Source: Cyathus striatus (taxonomy: Eukaryota; Basidiomycota; Agaricomycetes; Agaricales; Nidulariaceae). From it: a stretch of DNA of 64,000 nucleotides. The stretch covers positions 558,001 through 622,000 of the forward strand of contig JAOVFP010000016.1 in the NCBI GenBank assembly GCA_025738555.1, in the 5' to 3' direction. Below the pieces are notes generated by a model, which saw only the letters and a list, made by a program, of their open reading frames with translations, ran no database searches and was not told the DNA's origin. Positions 10,660 through 22,709 of the stretch are shown here, piece after piece; the stretch's first letter is position 1, and each line of letters begins with the position of its first letter. Made by a program: the position numbers and the translations under genes.

Positions 10660-12809
10660 ATGCCATCTCAAAACAGCAAAAAAAATAACAATACCCCAGT
10701 CTCACCTCCAACTTCTCGCAGTGGCTTGATTCGCAATGAGCCACCTGCATCTAAAGGCCGCAAACGCACACAATCCGGTGCAGATACCACAGCTGAACCA
10801 GCTGCCAAGAAGCCTGCCATTACAGCTGGTGAAGAAACAGTGGATAACAGTGCAAAGCAGGAAAATAAAAGTGGTGGAAGGGGAAGAGGTGAGAAAAAGA
10901 GGGGGAGAAGTGGATGGTATGTATCAACTATTTTAATTAATTTTCATAGTTCAATGTCTGACTTAAATTTAAGTAAAACTGCTGGTGATAAGGATAAGGA
11001 AGATGAAGCTGCAAGTAATGCAGCTAATAAAGAAAAATCCAAGGCATAAGTATTTATTTCATTTGCACTATATTTTTCTAATGCAATAATTTTAGTGCTA
11101 TGAAGAAACTCCAGGAAATGTCAATTTCTATTGCACCACCTATGCAGCCCAAGACTGCTGGTGCTTCTGAGATTACTGAGACTTCTGAGATTACTGGGGC
11201 TCCTGAGATTACTGAAACTTCTGAGATTACTGGGACTCCTGAGATTACTGGGACTTCTGAAATTCCTGGCCCTTCTGAAATTCCTGGTACTTCTGAGGTC
11301 TTGGCTACAACTCCAAGCCAATCAAGTGAATCTGATAATAATAACTTTGAAGTTGGACATGCCAGTGAGACTAAGAGCATTACTCAGGATAATGATGAGG
11401 AAAATGAAGGTGATACAGAAGATAAAGACAGTGATAGCAATGGTGATAGTGATAATAATAACAATGATGATAATGATGTGGAAGAAGAAATAGAAGAAAT
11501 GATTATAGATGAGAAGAACACCAGCTTGGCACAGGTTGAGGAGGAAGATGTGGACACAATGAGTATTGGTATGTACTATATTTTTATTTGTACCTTTTCT
11601 AAAATGTTTATAGACTCCACATTGGCATCTGATGCCATACCTACAAAGAAAGATTTGAAGGGTGCATCCAGAACTACTGGTATTTCTTCTTATTTTTTTC
11701 TTGGTAATAGAAGTTCTGAAATAAATTTCTAGGAGGCATATTCCGGGGTAAAGCTCAAGGAAACAACTTTCGGTTTGCTGATAATACAAATGAAAGTTCA
11801 TCTATCATTGTAGACCCTCAGGGGTTTGTCTACATCACAGTCTCTGATGATTCTCCTAAGTTTAATCCAACCCTGTTGAATACTGAAACACCACCTCAGG
11901 CTGTGCCAACTACAGTAAATTCTTGCCTTAAATTGGTACTGGACTCAGTTGCAAAAAGAATGCCTATCATTAAACGTAAGATTAACTTTGACTTAATATT
12001 ATCATTTGACTAATATTACATAGTTCAAAATAGGCTTATTATGAATTTTGACACTGAGTGCGATACTTGGATTATATTTGGACGTTTCAATGATATTGAA
12101 AGCACTGATACTATTCAGTGGACTTCTTGAATAAATGATCTGGTGTTATATCTTGCTGCTGTAATGTCATTTTAACTTATATTCATATCTAATTTCTCAT
12201 AATTTCTTAGATTTCTGTGAAAGAAACTGTCAACTTCCACTTAGCAAGAAGTGTGGGCAGTTCCTATGGAGCATCAACAACTACTAAGAGCAGTGAAAAT
12301 GCCTCTGCCTCTGCTGCTACTGATGATAATCTTGATATCCCTGATGGACTTACTAAAAAACAAGAACTTATTATATCTGTTTATAAAGTGGATAAGTCCC
12401 TTCTTGGACATAAGAACTGGTCTATTCAGATAGCATGGAAAATCTACCAAGAGGTACAACGAGTCAAACACTTGGTAGATACAAGTCCACAGATGTGGCC
12501 CTCTGATATGGATAAGCCAATTATGAGAGACTTACACACAATGTTTGGAGCTGCTGGGACTGCTTGGCATCATTGGGATAAAGTTCTTAAATTTGTATCC
12601 AACTACCCTGACATGGAAGAGTGGTTGAGTACTGCAACCCCACCAGATAATAAAGCAACTCATGAATTATAGGGATTGGAGAAGACAGCAGGATTTACTA
12701 GAACAGACTTGGAAAACTGGATTAAGAAAAAGAAGGGTATTAGTGCTGGAAAGGGAAAGCAGAAAGCAGAGGGGGGAAAGGGTAAGAAAGGATCTGGTAT
12801 AAAGAATAA
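10660..12809 (+). pseudogene. 5' exons of the element A gene (acidic, Ser/Thr/Lys-rich region plus helical domain)
   Basis: The ATG at 10660 starts MPSQNSKKNNNTPV. A disordered basic/acidic region follows, then TSEITG-type repeats, then an Asp/Glu/Asn-rich stretch (about 11390-11560). A domain at 12217-12670 resembles the equivalent in B and C (LTKKQELIIS..., Trp/Tyr-rich helices ending MEEWL). A Gly/Lys-rich tail ends at a GTAAGT donor (12810). Exons are separated by short introns, for example about 10917-10949. A TAG at 12670 interrupts the frame where copies C and D keep a Trp codon. The donor joins in frame to the transposase exon at 12872. Function is unknown; it is probably the N-terminal half of the transposase protein. 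Confidence 0.55.
11158..11305 (+). repeat. 18-bp coding minisatellite (TSEITG repeats)
   Basis: About eight tandem copies of an 18-base unit encode variants of T-S-E-I-T-G/P inside the 5' region of the element A gene. Confidence 0.8.
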
Positions 12810-12871
12810 GTAAGTAAAGTTGTGAAAGATAGCATGTTTTACTTTTAAATTTGTATCCAATGTACTTTTAG

Positions 12872-15034
12872 TTTTCTCTATATCTGTGTATGGCTTCTTC
12901 AAATCTATTATGCAATAGTGATGCAATATTATTGGTTGATTGCACTAGCATATTTACCTATGGCTTATGGTATTGGACCTGAACAAGAATTTCCTATGCT
13001 GAAGTTTGCTAAATTTAGTTCATTTATTCAAGAAACATTTGGTTCAAAAATAAGCTTATCAACTGTTTTATTTCTGCTATTTACATTAACAAAAAATGTT
13101 GAATTGCTAAATCTGCATGCAAGGCAGCAGTATCATGAAGGAAATGATCGAAGAAGAACTCAAATCTCAAGTTGGATGAATGTATTAGCAACTACTATTC
13201 AAACTGTTCTTGGTGATAAAACAAAGTATTTATTTTCAGAAAATGAGATTCCAACCATAGTTGATGATGATGAAATAATTTCTGAAATTGCAATTAAGCT
13301 GGATAAATTTGCAAAATTTTTAAAGCTGCATCCTTATGATGATGATGGATTTACCTAGGAACTTGGGCATTTCTGAGAAAAAATTACTCCTGTATGTCTT
13401 GTATGCCCAACATCTATGCAATGTGTTACAGTATCTTGTGAAGGTCATTCATTAAGACAAAATTCAAAATATTCTGATATTCCTAAAGTTACTTTAATTG
13501 AAGGAACAAAATTGTACTACAACACATATATATTAACTGGTCATTGTTCAAATTGTAATACAATTTACTATGCAGATCATAAGCGTATTAATATTAATGG
13601 TCAAGAGCCCCAGACAGAATATTTGAATAATGCACGCTATGTTAAAATTGGGACACATTTATGGGTAGATCGTGTATTCTCAAAAGCAGTTATGAATGCC
13701 ACATATAGTTTTCATGCATCTACTGCTGCTTATGCAGAGTTCTGGACAAATAGCTATGGTGATAATAATGAGTTAAGTCGCCGACAAGTTTGGGATGCAT
13801 TTATAGAAGAATCAATTCGCAATGTGAGCACAGCATCCAATAAACAATTTGTGGTTCATGATGGTCTATCCACTAAAGATGTTACTATAAAAGCATATGA
13901 ATATCTTGGAGAGAGTGGAAGAATAAATGTGGCTTCAAACCACAGCTGTGCAGAGTGTACTCAACCACATAAATCAACTGCAGATACTATGAATAATATA
14001 AACAATAATGCAGCATCTGAAATGGCTTCTCCAGTAAAAATGGTTGTTATTGATGGTGTTGTAATGGGACCAGTTCACTGTGCAATGGAAGGCTGTTCTG
14101 CTAATGTAACCAATCACCGTGGTGGTGTATTCTGTGGATATCATAATATTCAATATGGAGCAAAGTGTCATGTGAAAGATTGTACCAGACAGAAGGTTCA
14201 TGGTACTGAAGCATGTGAAACTCATCAAGAAATATGGAATAAACACCATTCAAATTACAGCTCAGCAGGTCTTTCTGGACTAAGACGAGCATTACAACAT
14301 CGCAATGAGAATTTGTCTTGGCTACCTAGAATAAATCGTACCAATCAGCCACATGATGAAGAACAGAATAATGATGATTTTTATACTCGTAAAACATACT
14401 TTTCTCCAAACCATTATTACTGTGTAGAGACAATTTGTGCTCCATGTGGTGTTGTCATTGCATGGACAAAATTTGTCAAGTCTGAATCCTCAAGACATAT
14501 TTTGGAATTTTTAAATATGGTTTTTCCTGATCCTAAATTACAACCAGCATATATATGCATTGATAAAGCATGTCTTGTTCTTCGTTTCATTGTAAACAAT
14601 GCCATTCATCATATTTGGCTTGATACAAGTCGATTTGTTGTTGACAGTTATCACTATACAAACCATAAAGCAGATGATGATCTTTGCCACACATACTGCA
14701 ATCCTGCACCTAATGATGGTTCTGCTCCTAATCTTGTAGTAATTGATCATGATCATAATGGAAATCCATATTTCAAAAGAGCTTTTAATACACAGGTGAG
14801 CTTAAGTACTTTAAGATGTATTCAATATTAATATTATTAAAGGCTTGTGAACAACTCAATGCTTGGCTTGGTGGATTTGAATCAATACTGAAAAGAATGA
14901 CTGTATCAAACTTTAACTGGTTTTTGCATGCTATGTTGTTTTATCACACACAGCATGTATTGAACAAGCAGCAAAAAAGAATGGTAAGGTTGAGTAGGGA
15001 TTTATTTGAAAATGAGGAGGAAGAGTACATGTAG
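12872..15034 (+). pseudogene. KDZ transposase region of element A (CxC5, CxC6, KDZ)
   Basis: An acceptor TTTTAG at 12871 opens a frame starting with a hydrophobic segment (about 12873-12980, containing LIALAYLPMAYG). An LLNLHARQQ motif follows. A CxC5-like cluster (GHCSNCNTIYYADH) and a CxC6-like cluster (HCAMEGC ... FCGYH ... CHVKDC ... ACETH, 14075-14235) come next. The KDZ core has likely catalytic acids: Asp in CIDKAC (14562), Asp in VVDSYHY (14643) and Glu in ACEQL (14849). A 47-bp intron (14796-14842) precedes ACEQL. Stops at 13356 and about 13374 break the frame. The enzyme would cut and join DNA at the element ends. Confidence 0.8.
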
Positions 15035-15234
15035 GTTGTAAATTGTAAATTGTAGACTATTTTGTGTATAGCATTAAATGATTGGTTTGGTTTCACTATA
15101 ATTTATCACATTTTAAGTAAACTTTATTTTATTCTAAGTATCATAAGGTAAACTTCTATAATACAAATGTACTCATGTAAAACTATATGTTAATTGTACT
15201 TATCTTTATCAGTACTAAATAGCCTATAATTCAT

Positions 15235-15617
15235 CTAATATTCATGTAAAATTCACATGAATGACACCTAATTTTCAATGTGAAATAGCCTATAATTCAT
15301 CTAATATTCACATGAATTTCATGTGACTTTCACCTAATTTTCAATGTGAGATAGCCTATAATTCATCTAATATTCACATGAATTTCATGTGAAATTCATG
15401 TGAATTTCACCTAATTTTCAATGTGAAATTTCACCTAACTTTCACCTCACCTTCACCTCACCTTCACCTAATTTTCACTTAAATTTGATGGTTTTGGAAT
15501 ATTGTATGTGAAGGTGAAATTCATGTGAATTTCATGAGAAATATACCCTAAATTGGTGAAATTCATGTGAAATTCACATGAATTCATGGTGAAGGGGGGG
15601 GGGAGTGCAAAGTACTG
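15235..15617. repeat. Right terminal and subterminal repeats of A
   Basis: Tandem words CCTATAATTCATCTAATATT and palindromes TTCACATGAA/TTCATGTGAA, ending in a G10 run and GAGTGCAAAGTACTG. Confidence 0.8.
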
Positions 15618-15625
15618 CTTAAATC

Positions 15626-15895
15626 AGTGATTTCCAGGTGATTTCCAGTAGTCCACCTGAAGTCCAGGACTGTACTGCACTGCACCTGAACTCAACCTGA
15701 ACTGTACACAGAATAGCAGTACTCATAGTTCAGGTGGAGTTCAGTGAAGTCCAGGTAGAGTCCAGGTAAAGTTCAGGTGGAGTCCTGCACTTCAGATGGA
15801 CTTCACTGAACTTCAGGTGGACTCCACCTAATTTTGTGGAGGAGTGCAATGAACTCATGAAGTCCACCTGATCTCATGGAGCAGTGCAATATACT
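15626..15895. repeat. TCCACCTGAA/TTCAGGTGGA array (older terminus interrupted by A)
   Basis: The sequence on both sides of element A (8985-9015 and 15626-15895) consists of AGTCCACCTGAAGTCC-type words. It ends at GGAGCAGTGCAATATACTG, a diverged form of the KDZ terminus. Element A therefore inserted into the array of another, older element, here only partly preserved. Confidence 0.55.
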
Positions 15896-15899
15896 GAGA

Positions 15900-18875
15900 A
15901 ATATAGACTATTGCAGAGAAATTGCAGATAAAATCCATCAGTTACACAACCACACTGCATTTCCCCCTGTAAAATACCAAAAAACCTCCTACTGCACCAC
16001 CCCTTCAATCCATGGCACCTCAGGCTTCCATACCTAGTAGGGACTTCTGTCTCTCCTCTCTGGGGGTATACCACATGAAGGTGCACAGTGCTAGGTCAAT
16101 GGTTTAGGGAATGGCATGGATCTGTCCAGTGATGAGTTTTGGGGCAATATGTGGGATAAAGATCAGCAGATGGTAGAGTGTAGTGTGATTGGGTACACTT
16201 TTGCTGTTGTGAAGGAAAGGTTGTGGGATGGGATGAGTGTTGAGAGACAGGAGGGGTTGGAGAAATGGGTTGGAGGGATGAATGAAAAGGCTATGCCAAA
16301 TACCAATTGGTTGTGGTGCTGCATATGTTTTTCTTTGTTCTCTCTTCATGGCCTTTTCTCACATTCAAGTCAAAGGTATTCAGGAATATGGGGATACATA
16401 AAGCTGGCTCTCCATTGTACCATGGCAAACAGATACTTGCAGACCTTGACCACCTCAACACATTCTACATCAGTGGTGGCTGCTCATGTGATGGGCCTCC
16501 AGGCATCCTTCAACTAGACTACTACTCCTCATCCTTTGCAATCCAATTTGCACTGCTCACCTACTCCTGACTCATGCAATCAGAAGATCTAGCACAATGT
16601 GTGGAATACCCCAACTGTGCCAAAAGATTTGCACTTGATTTTCTGCACTACTTCCACTCAGAAGGACATGTTGTACAGGTTGGAGATTTCTGCTCTGCTT
16701 ACTTAGGGAGTGCTTAAAGGGCTGCAGTTGAGGCTCAACAGCCTGGGGCTTATAATCCTGATGGCACATTTATGATTGTGTATAATTATCCTAATCATGT
16801 GATGATGGAGGATTATAATTCTCCTGAGTCACCATATTGGTGCTGTAAATTGTTTTTGTGCCTTTTGTTACCAGAGACTAGGGACTAACACGGGTTAGCA
16901 TATTCCAGGTGCTAACCCGAAATTATGTCACCCGTGCGGGTTAGCATCCACCTGGGTGATGAACGGGTGTCACCCATGGGTGAAGGGGGATACATGGGTG
17001 AAAAATATGAATTTTAAACTCAGCCAACCTGTTCTCCTACCTATGCAAAACTTTCATTTCATGGTGTATCAGTGGACTGATAGTTTCTATATATTGCACT
17101 ATATATTAGTGTACTTATACCTATGCAGATGTTTCATTGTATGATGTATTAGAATGAACTTTGGATGGTATTTTGGTATTTAATTAATAAATTTGATGGG
17201 GAATACAATTATGAAGTAATTGACTTCAAATTAATTAGCGAGCACACTACGTAATTAGGTACAGTATACAACCGTCATGTGTCACATGTGACAGAAAACA
17301 TGATGTCTTCATAACTCTTTTCTCCCTCCTCTAATTTTTACAAAATCTGTATGGAGATATAGCAAAGTACTTTATGAATGTTACTGCAAAATATTTAATA
17401 CATTTGATGGAGGGAAGCTGGTCAAATATGCAAAATGGTGGATGGGAATGGATTTTGATCAGCATACATGGCATGATAATCAATTATTTATTGTGAAGCC
17501 ATTCAAAATTAGTAGTGCCAAAGTCCTGGATCAGTTTATAAATAAAGTTTTGATGTCATGCAAGATGGTGAATATCACACAATCTGTAATTCTATAAAGA
17601 CATGTAATAGAAAATATAAATTATTGCTTGTCTTCAACAACTGTATACTTTAAGAGTGATTATTCCTGATTTTTTATGGTGATACAAGCTACAGAATTTT
17701 TGAAATTCACTAAATTATCCAACCCCCCTATTTTGTTTTGCATATAGTCCATAGGAGTGTGAGTATTTTGAATAGCTAATTCATGGAACATTTTTACAGC
17801 ATGCTATTCCTTACTATTCAAAAAGAATTGGTGTAATAGGTGTAGATTTAGGATCAGGAGAAGCAAAATGAGAAAGATTGTCACAGGACACAATGGCTGT
17901 AGGGTCTAAACAGGGTTCAAGGAACGGGTGAGTGCAGGTACCTGCAGGTATGCGTGTACCCGACCTGAATTTGCTAGTCACCCGTGTAAGGCCCGGGTCC
18001 ACCCATGTTAGACCCTACCAGAGACACATCCATTCTGGGCTGCAGAGGAGGAGCCATATTCCTCATCCTTGCTTAATACCATCAAGCCTCTCATGCTTCC
18101 CCTGCATATTGCCACAAATCTAAGAAAACATACATATATCCTCTCTTTGGGACAGCAGTGCAGCTATCACATCAAGCAGTCAACATCCAAGTATGGTAAA
18201 CTTGCATATTCTGCTGCATTTGGGTAGTCAGTCCCTGTCGGTTCCAGCAGTCTCAAAGAACTATGAGGGGATAGCACACTAGCTCTCAGTGACAGCTCTG
18301 GAGAGACATGGAAAGTGTGCAGGGAGACTAGGAATGCATGCATTGAAGGAGGCATCTTAAGGAGAATGTGGTTCCCTTGGAAAGGCATTGAAGTAGAAAC
18401 ATGGCTCATTCCTCCAACTCCTGAGGCCCCACTATGGCATATCTGAATTCACCAAATGAAATCTGACCATCCACTTAGATTAGCAGAAGGTGGATGGGCA
18501 ATATATGGTCAAGGAGCTGATGAGCATGCTTTGGAACTTTTACCTTCTTCCTTTTTGGAAGAATATGGTACTTGGGAAGGGGAGGGTGAAGCAAGAGCTA
18601 GTAGTCACACTGGTGTTTCTGGTATTATTTCTCTACTGATTCATTCCCATTCAATTTCGTCAAGGACAGGTAAAGCAATATGGACAGATGCAAATTTGAA
18701 TCTTGTTTGGGCATGTACTGTGCTTCCTATGCTTCTAGGTGAACATGAGCCTGGGGAGGTGTGGGTTGCTTCTGTGGTGTTTGGGTTGCCTGCATGGGAG
18801 GGGGAGGAAGGGGTTAAGGGGTGGAGCAGGGAGTGGGGATGGAGGCTTGTTGTGCTGAAGGTTGAGGGTGTATAA
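15900..18875 (+). pseudogene. DUF2264 family gene, broken by stops and a MITE
   Basis: The first segment (about 15900-16878) contains [44 protein letters not shown] and [14 protein letters not shown]. The second (18018-18875) continues exactly with [10 protein letters not shown], then a stop-bearing AYSAAFG stretch, [35 protein letters not shown] and LLGEHEPGEVW. These are motifs of the DUF2264 family, whose biochemical role is not well defined; a carbohydrate-related role is possible. Stops occur near 16095, 16568, 16717, 18226 and 18430. The N-terminus is lost into the array upstream. The hAT-like MITE at 16879-18017 separates the halves. Confidence 0.75.
16879..18017. mobile_element. hAT-like MITE, 1139 bp, in the DUF2264 pseudogene
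   Basis: The left end is TAGGGACTAACACGGGT and the right end (inverse) is TAGGGTCTAACATGGGT. A perfect 8-bp duplication, CCAGAGAC, flanks it (16871-16878 and 18018-18025). Subterminal GGGTTAGCA/CGGGT-like words are present on both sides. TAGGG ends with an 8-bp duplication fit the hAT superfamily. No transposase ORF is inside, so it is non-autonomous. The empty site restores a continuous DUF2264 reading ([10 protein letters not shown]), which confirms both borders. Confidence 0.85.
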
Positions 18876-18980
18876 GGAATGGAATTTGTGTATTTTTATG
18901 TATGTACTATGTATGATATGGATAGTTGATGTATTACTTAGTGGGTCAATTTATGCAAATTAAGTGTATCACATTCGATG

Positions 18981-19205
18981 GAGCACTTTACGGTCCCCCA
19001 CACGTTTACATGGACTCCATGTGGACTCCGTGTAATTTTCCGGGAGCCTACATGGAGTCCACATAGACATTGGGAGACTTTATGTGGAGTGAATGTGGAG
19101 CTTACATGGAGTACAGAAGGATTGATACAGAGATAAGTCTGCATACAAACTCTACATGGACTCCATGTGGATTCCACATGGAATCATTGAATTCCATGTG
19201 GATTC
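18981..19205. repeat. Left terminal and subterminal repeats of B
   Basis: GAGCACTTTACGG with a C run, then ACATGGACTCCATGTGGA-type palindromic words up to about 19205. Confidence 0.8.
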
Positions 19206-19589
19206 CTTCCCTCCTCCCTGCGACAAGAGAACAACGGCGCCGCTGGCGGGAACGGCATCACTGCCACATCATCCGGCCCTCCTCCTTCCTCCTCCACGTC
19301 AAGACGCGACGACACTGAACGTCGTCAGTGCCATATCATCTGCCCCCACCCTCCCTCCTTCCCCGTGTCATGATGACAACGGGGCCATGTCATCCGGCTC
19401 CCTCCAGCCCTCTTCTCCCCCGCGTTGCGACGACGGCATCGACGGTGTGTCGCCAGCCTTGTTCGCTGCCCGCTACGATGCCCCCGACCTCAACACTCTG
19501 CTACCTCCACCCCATCCTTGCCCGCCTCGGTTCCCGCGGCATCATTGGTTCTGCGTGGGACCCTTTGCCCCACTGGCTTCAACTGGTGG

Positions 19590-19870
19590 GCTTTGCTATT
19601 TCCGCCGAGAAGCGATCTATGTTAGATCGCTTCTCGGCAGAAATAGCAAAGCTTACCTATTGATCAGCCATGCCCATTTGATGTGGCACATAGGCGACTG
19701 GCTGTTATTGCCGCTGGGAAGTGATTCATTACTTGAATCGCTTCCCAGCACATGTTGATTGGCCATGCCCATTCGACTTGGCACATGGGTGACTGGCTGC
19801 CATTCTGAATCACTTCCCAGCAATATGTTAATCAGTCTTGCTCATTTGACATGGCTGATAGGTGATTCAT
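19590..19870. repeat. Two strong hairpins and a tandem repeat in the B leader
   Basis: The first hairpin has 30-nt arms at 19590-19619 and 19623-19652 with a single mismatch and a 3-nt loop. The second has 16-nt arms at 19713-19728 and 19734-19749 (GCTGGGAAGTGATTCA and near-inverse). They are embedded in a diverged tandem unit of about 100 bp containing GCCATGCCCATT and TGGCACAT, which runs to about 19870. The role is unknown; they may be leader RNA structures or the mark of a foldback insertion. Confidence 0.7.
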
Positions 19871-20226
19871 GTATGGCCTTGTCCTTTTGAGTCAACTCTG
19901 CCTCGTCTTTTGTCTCAATGGTGGTTAGTGTAGGTGATGTATTAGGATAGTAGTTTGTTGTTTAGTATAGATATAGTATGAGTGATTTGTTGTTTAGCAT
20001 GAGATATTAATAGATGTATAAATAAGTTCAAGTTATATTTGGTATGTGCCTTATGAATTACATGTGTTTTTCATGTGTGTGGGAGAAGAGTTAATTTTAG
20101 TACATTTGTGTACAGTATATATATTGCTCATGTGAACTATTTTACTTTCCTTTCCCCCCATCACTTGCCTAAGCACACAAATACTTTCAGCTTGAGTTTA
20201 CTTTTTGATAACTTTTTACAACTACA

Positions 20227-22562
20227 ATGGCCCCCAAATCTTCCAAACAACAACAAAAATCCACAAAGTTAGATATTACTAAATTTCGCTTATTTTAAGA
20301 TTAATATTTCTAATTAACTATTTAGAAATTCTTCTAAGCCTGCTGTTGAAACTGACAAAGATACTATTAATAAACCAATTTCAAAATGACAAACAAAGTA
20401 AGATCTTTCATATTAATTATATACAAAGCTAATTATCATGTCATAGAAATTCCAACAAACCTTTGGTTGAGCTAGAGGAGTCTAAGTCTAAGATGAAAAA
20501 CCCAGGTAAGTATTGATATTGATAGTATAATTTTTTATTTATATCACTTTATATTTAGAAAAACAAGCACTCAGCGCATTCAAGAAGATATTAAGGAAGA
20601 TGCTAAAGGTACCCCTGAGAAATTGACAAAAGCTGCAAAAATTCTTGAAATTGGAGGTGATGCTGTAGCCCCTCCACCTATTATTCGTGTCTCAGCTTCA
20701 ACTTTGCCACCTCGGCCCATGAGAGTTATTTCCTCTGATATTGAGGATGAGTTGAATACAGAACAAGCTGAGCTGATAGTACAAAAGAACATGGAATCTG
20801 GGTCTAAAGCTGAAATTGGGACTAAAGCTGGATCTGAGTCTAAGGATGAAACTGGTTCTAAAGCTGAAACTGGGTCTAATATTGAGCATGGGCTAGATGC
20901 TGATTTAGTTGACTTGAACAAACAGAAGGATGTTGAAACAGAAATAGCAAACAAAATGCAAGTTGACACCCAGACTGGAATAGGAGGGTCAAATATGAAT
21001 GCTGGTGAACTTGATGAGGAGATTGATAAAGAGGAATATGAAAAGAGAGCTGAGAGTGAAATAGATGATCATTCAGATGAAGAGAGTGAAAAAGAGAAAA
21101 GTGCAGAGAATGTAAATGAGAATGATACATTTGTGATGAAAAATAACAATAAAGATGGCAGTGAAGAGATGAGTAGTGAGGATGAAGAAGAAGATAATGA
21201 TGAGAATGAGAATTTTGAGAATACTACTCCTAAGAAAGCAAATGTCAGTACAAAGAGATATCGAGATTCTACCCCAGAAAGTCATACAGGCAGCTCTATT
21301 AGTAGAGTTACTAAGAGTAGTCGCAGATCTACATCTCATAACTCTGCTGCAACAGTTCCACCTGATAGCCCTTCTCCAATTGAGCTTGAAGGTGCTTCTA
21401 GAACTCATGGTGGATTTTCTAGAGGAAGAGCTTTTGGAAATACATTTAACTCTGCTGATTTTGATAATACCAATGATGTTTTGATAATACCAATGATGCA
21501 TTGATGCATATTGAGGAATCTGATTCAGGCCTTGTAATGGGAAGGGTTATAATATACTCTGATCGTTCTAAGCAAAGCCCACCATTTGTTGTTACACAGC
21601 CACTTGGCACTAAGCTGGGAAATATTCTTCACAATATATGTGTAGAATATGAGTATACTGCTATTCAATGTGAGTTAGTTACAATATATAATATACTAAT
21701 AACTAATATTTGTATAGCTTGTTTTATCTATATTCAAGATGATAATATGTGGGTACTTAAGGGAAAATACCACAAAGCTTTGGAGAAAAATGAGACTGTT
21801 CCTTGGATTAAAGATGAGAAGGGGAAGTATTCTATTTCTTTGTCAGCTGTAAGTTTCATATTATAACTTCTATAGCATTGCTTCTGAACTATATAACCAG
21901 GAGAGTATTTCTGAAATGGTTCCAGCACTGCCTGTAACTTTAGGTGGTGGTACTACATCTCAACACATGAAACCATCTGGATCAACTGCTGTGTCTTATC
22001 CATTTGATTTAGACTCTGTTCAATACAAGATAGCTTCAGCATTCAATGTCTCTAAAGGACTCTGTGAAAGAAATGTAAAGAAAGATATTCGAATTTCTTA
22101 TCAGAAATACTTGGCTATTCATGACATTTTTGCAAAGTTTCCTGCAATGATAGCCAATAACATTTGGAAGGAGAAAAGACCTTCTAATGATGATATCATT
22201 GAGGTTTTTATGTCAAAGTCAACATACTATTTCTATTATAGTAACCCATTTTCTATGGTGCCCCAGATTCCTGGATTGGATAAATGGCTCAAAGGAGATT
22301 CAGATGCACCACACACTGGTGAAGTTTGAGGTCATGGAGTAAAGCCCAGCTTGGACAACTTGAAGAAGTTGTTGAATAATATTAAGAGTGACCATTCCTC
22401 CAGTGCAAATGCAGAGAGTGAAGATGAGGAAGGATCTCATAAGAAAAAGAATGATAAAGGAAAAGGGAAGGCAAAAGGGAAGGAGAAGGAATTGGGAAAG
22501 GGAAAGGGCAAAGATAAAGAAGTGGAGGTTAAGTCTAAGGGGAAGAAGAAGAAAACTAACTT
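20227..22562 (+). pseudogene. 5' exons of the element B gene
   Basis: The ATG at 20227 starts MAPKSSKQQQKS, and several short exons follow. A long exon (20575-21500) is rich in Lys, Glu, Asp and Ser, with a repeated GSKAETGS motif at about 20800-20880 and a highly acidic block (21170-21230). Next come a folded-looking segment (MWVLKGKYHKAL) and a helical domain at 21916-22320 (SKGLCERNVKKDIRISYQKY ... GLDKWL). A Gly/Lys-rich tail follows (about 22420-22560). A TGA at 22327 sits at the position of the A-copy TAG. The exon ends at donor GTGAGT (22563), which joins in frame to 22710. An early stop near 20388 may be avoided by another splice form. Confidence 0.5.
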
Positions 22563-22709
22563 GTGAGTATAGTGCTTTATGTGAAATAGTTTTTGTATAT
22601 ACATGAAACAAACAATTGATGTGTTGTTGATGTGTTGATGCTAATCTTTTCCAATTGATTTCTTAAATTATATAACTCTGGTCCTTCTACTGACAATTAT
22701 GACTAACAG

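Larger units (their letters stand above)
9024..15617 (+). mobile_element. KDZ-type DNA transposon, element A
   Basis: The left terminus is GAGCTCTTTACACTCC and the right terminus (inverse) is CAGTACTTTGCACTCC. Both are followed inward by C runs and arrays of TTCACATGAA/TTCATGTGAA. A perfect 8-bp duplication, CTTAAATC, flanks it at 9016-9023 and 15618-15625, which fits the 8-bp duplications I recall for Zisupton/KDZ elements. It carries one forward gene (10660-15034) ending in a CxC5-CxC6-KDZ transposase. Length is 6594 bp, nearly the same as element B. The gene copy is inactivated by several stops. Confidence 0.85.
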
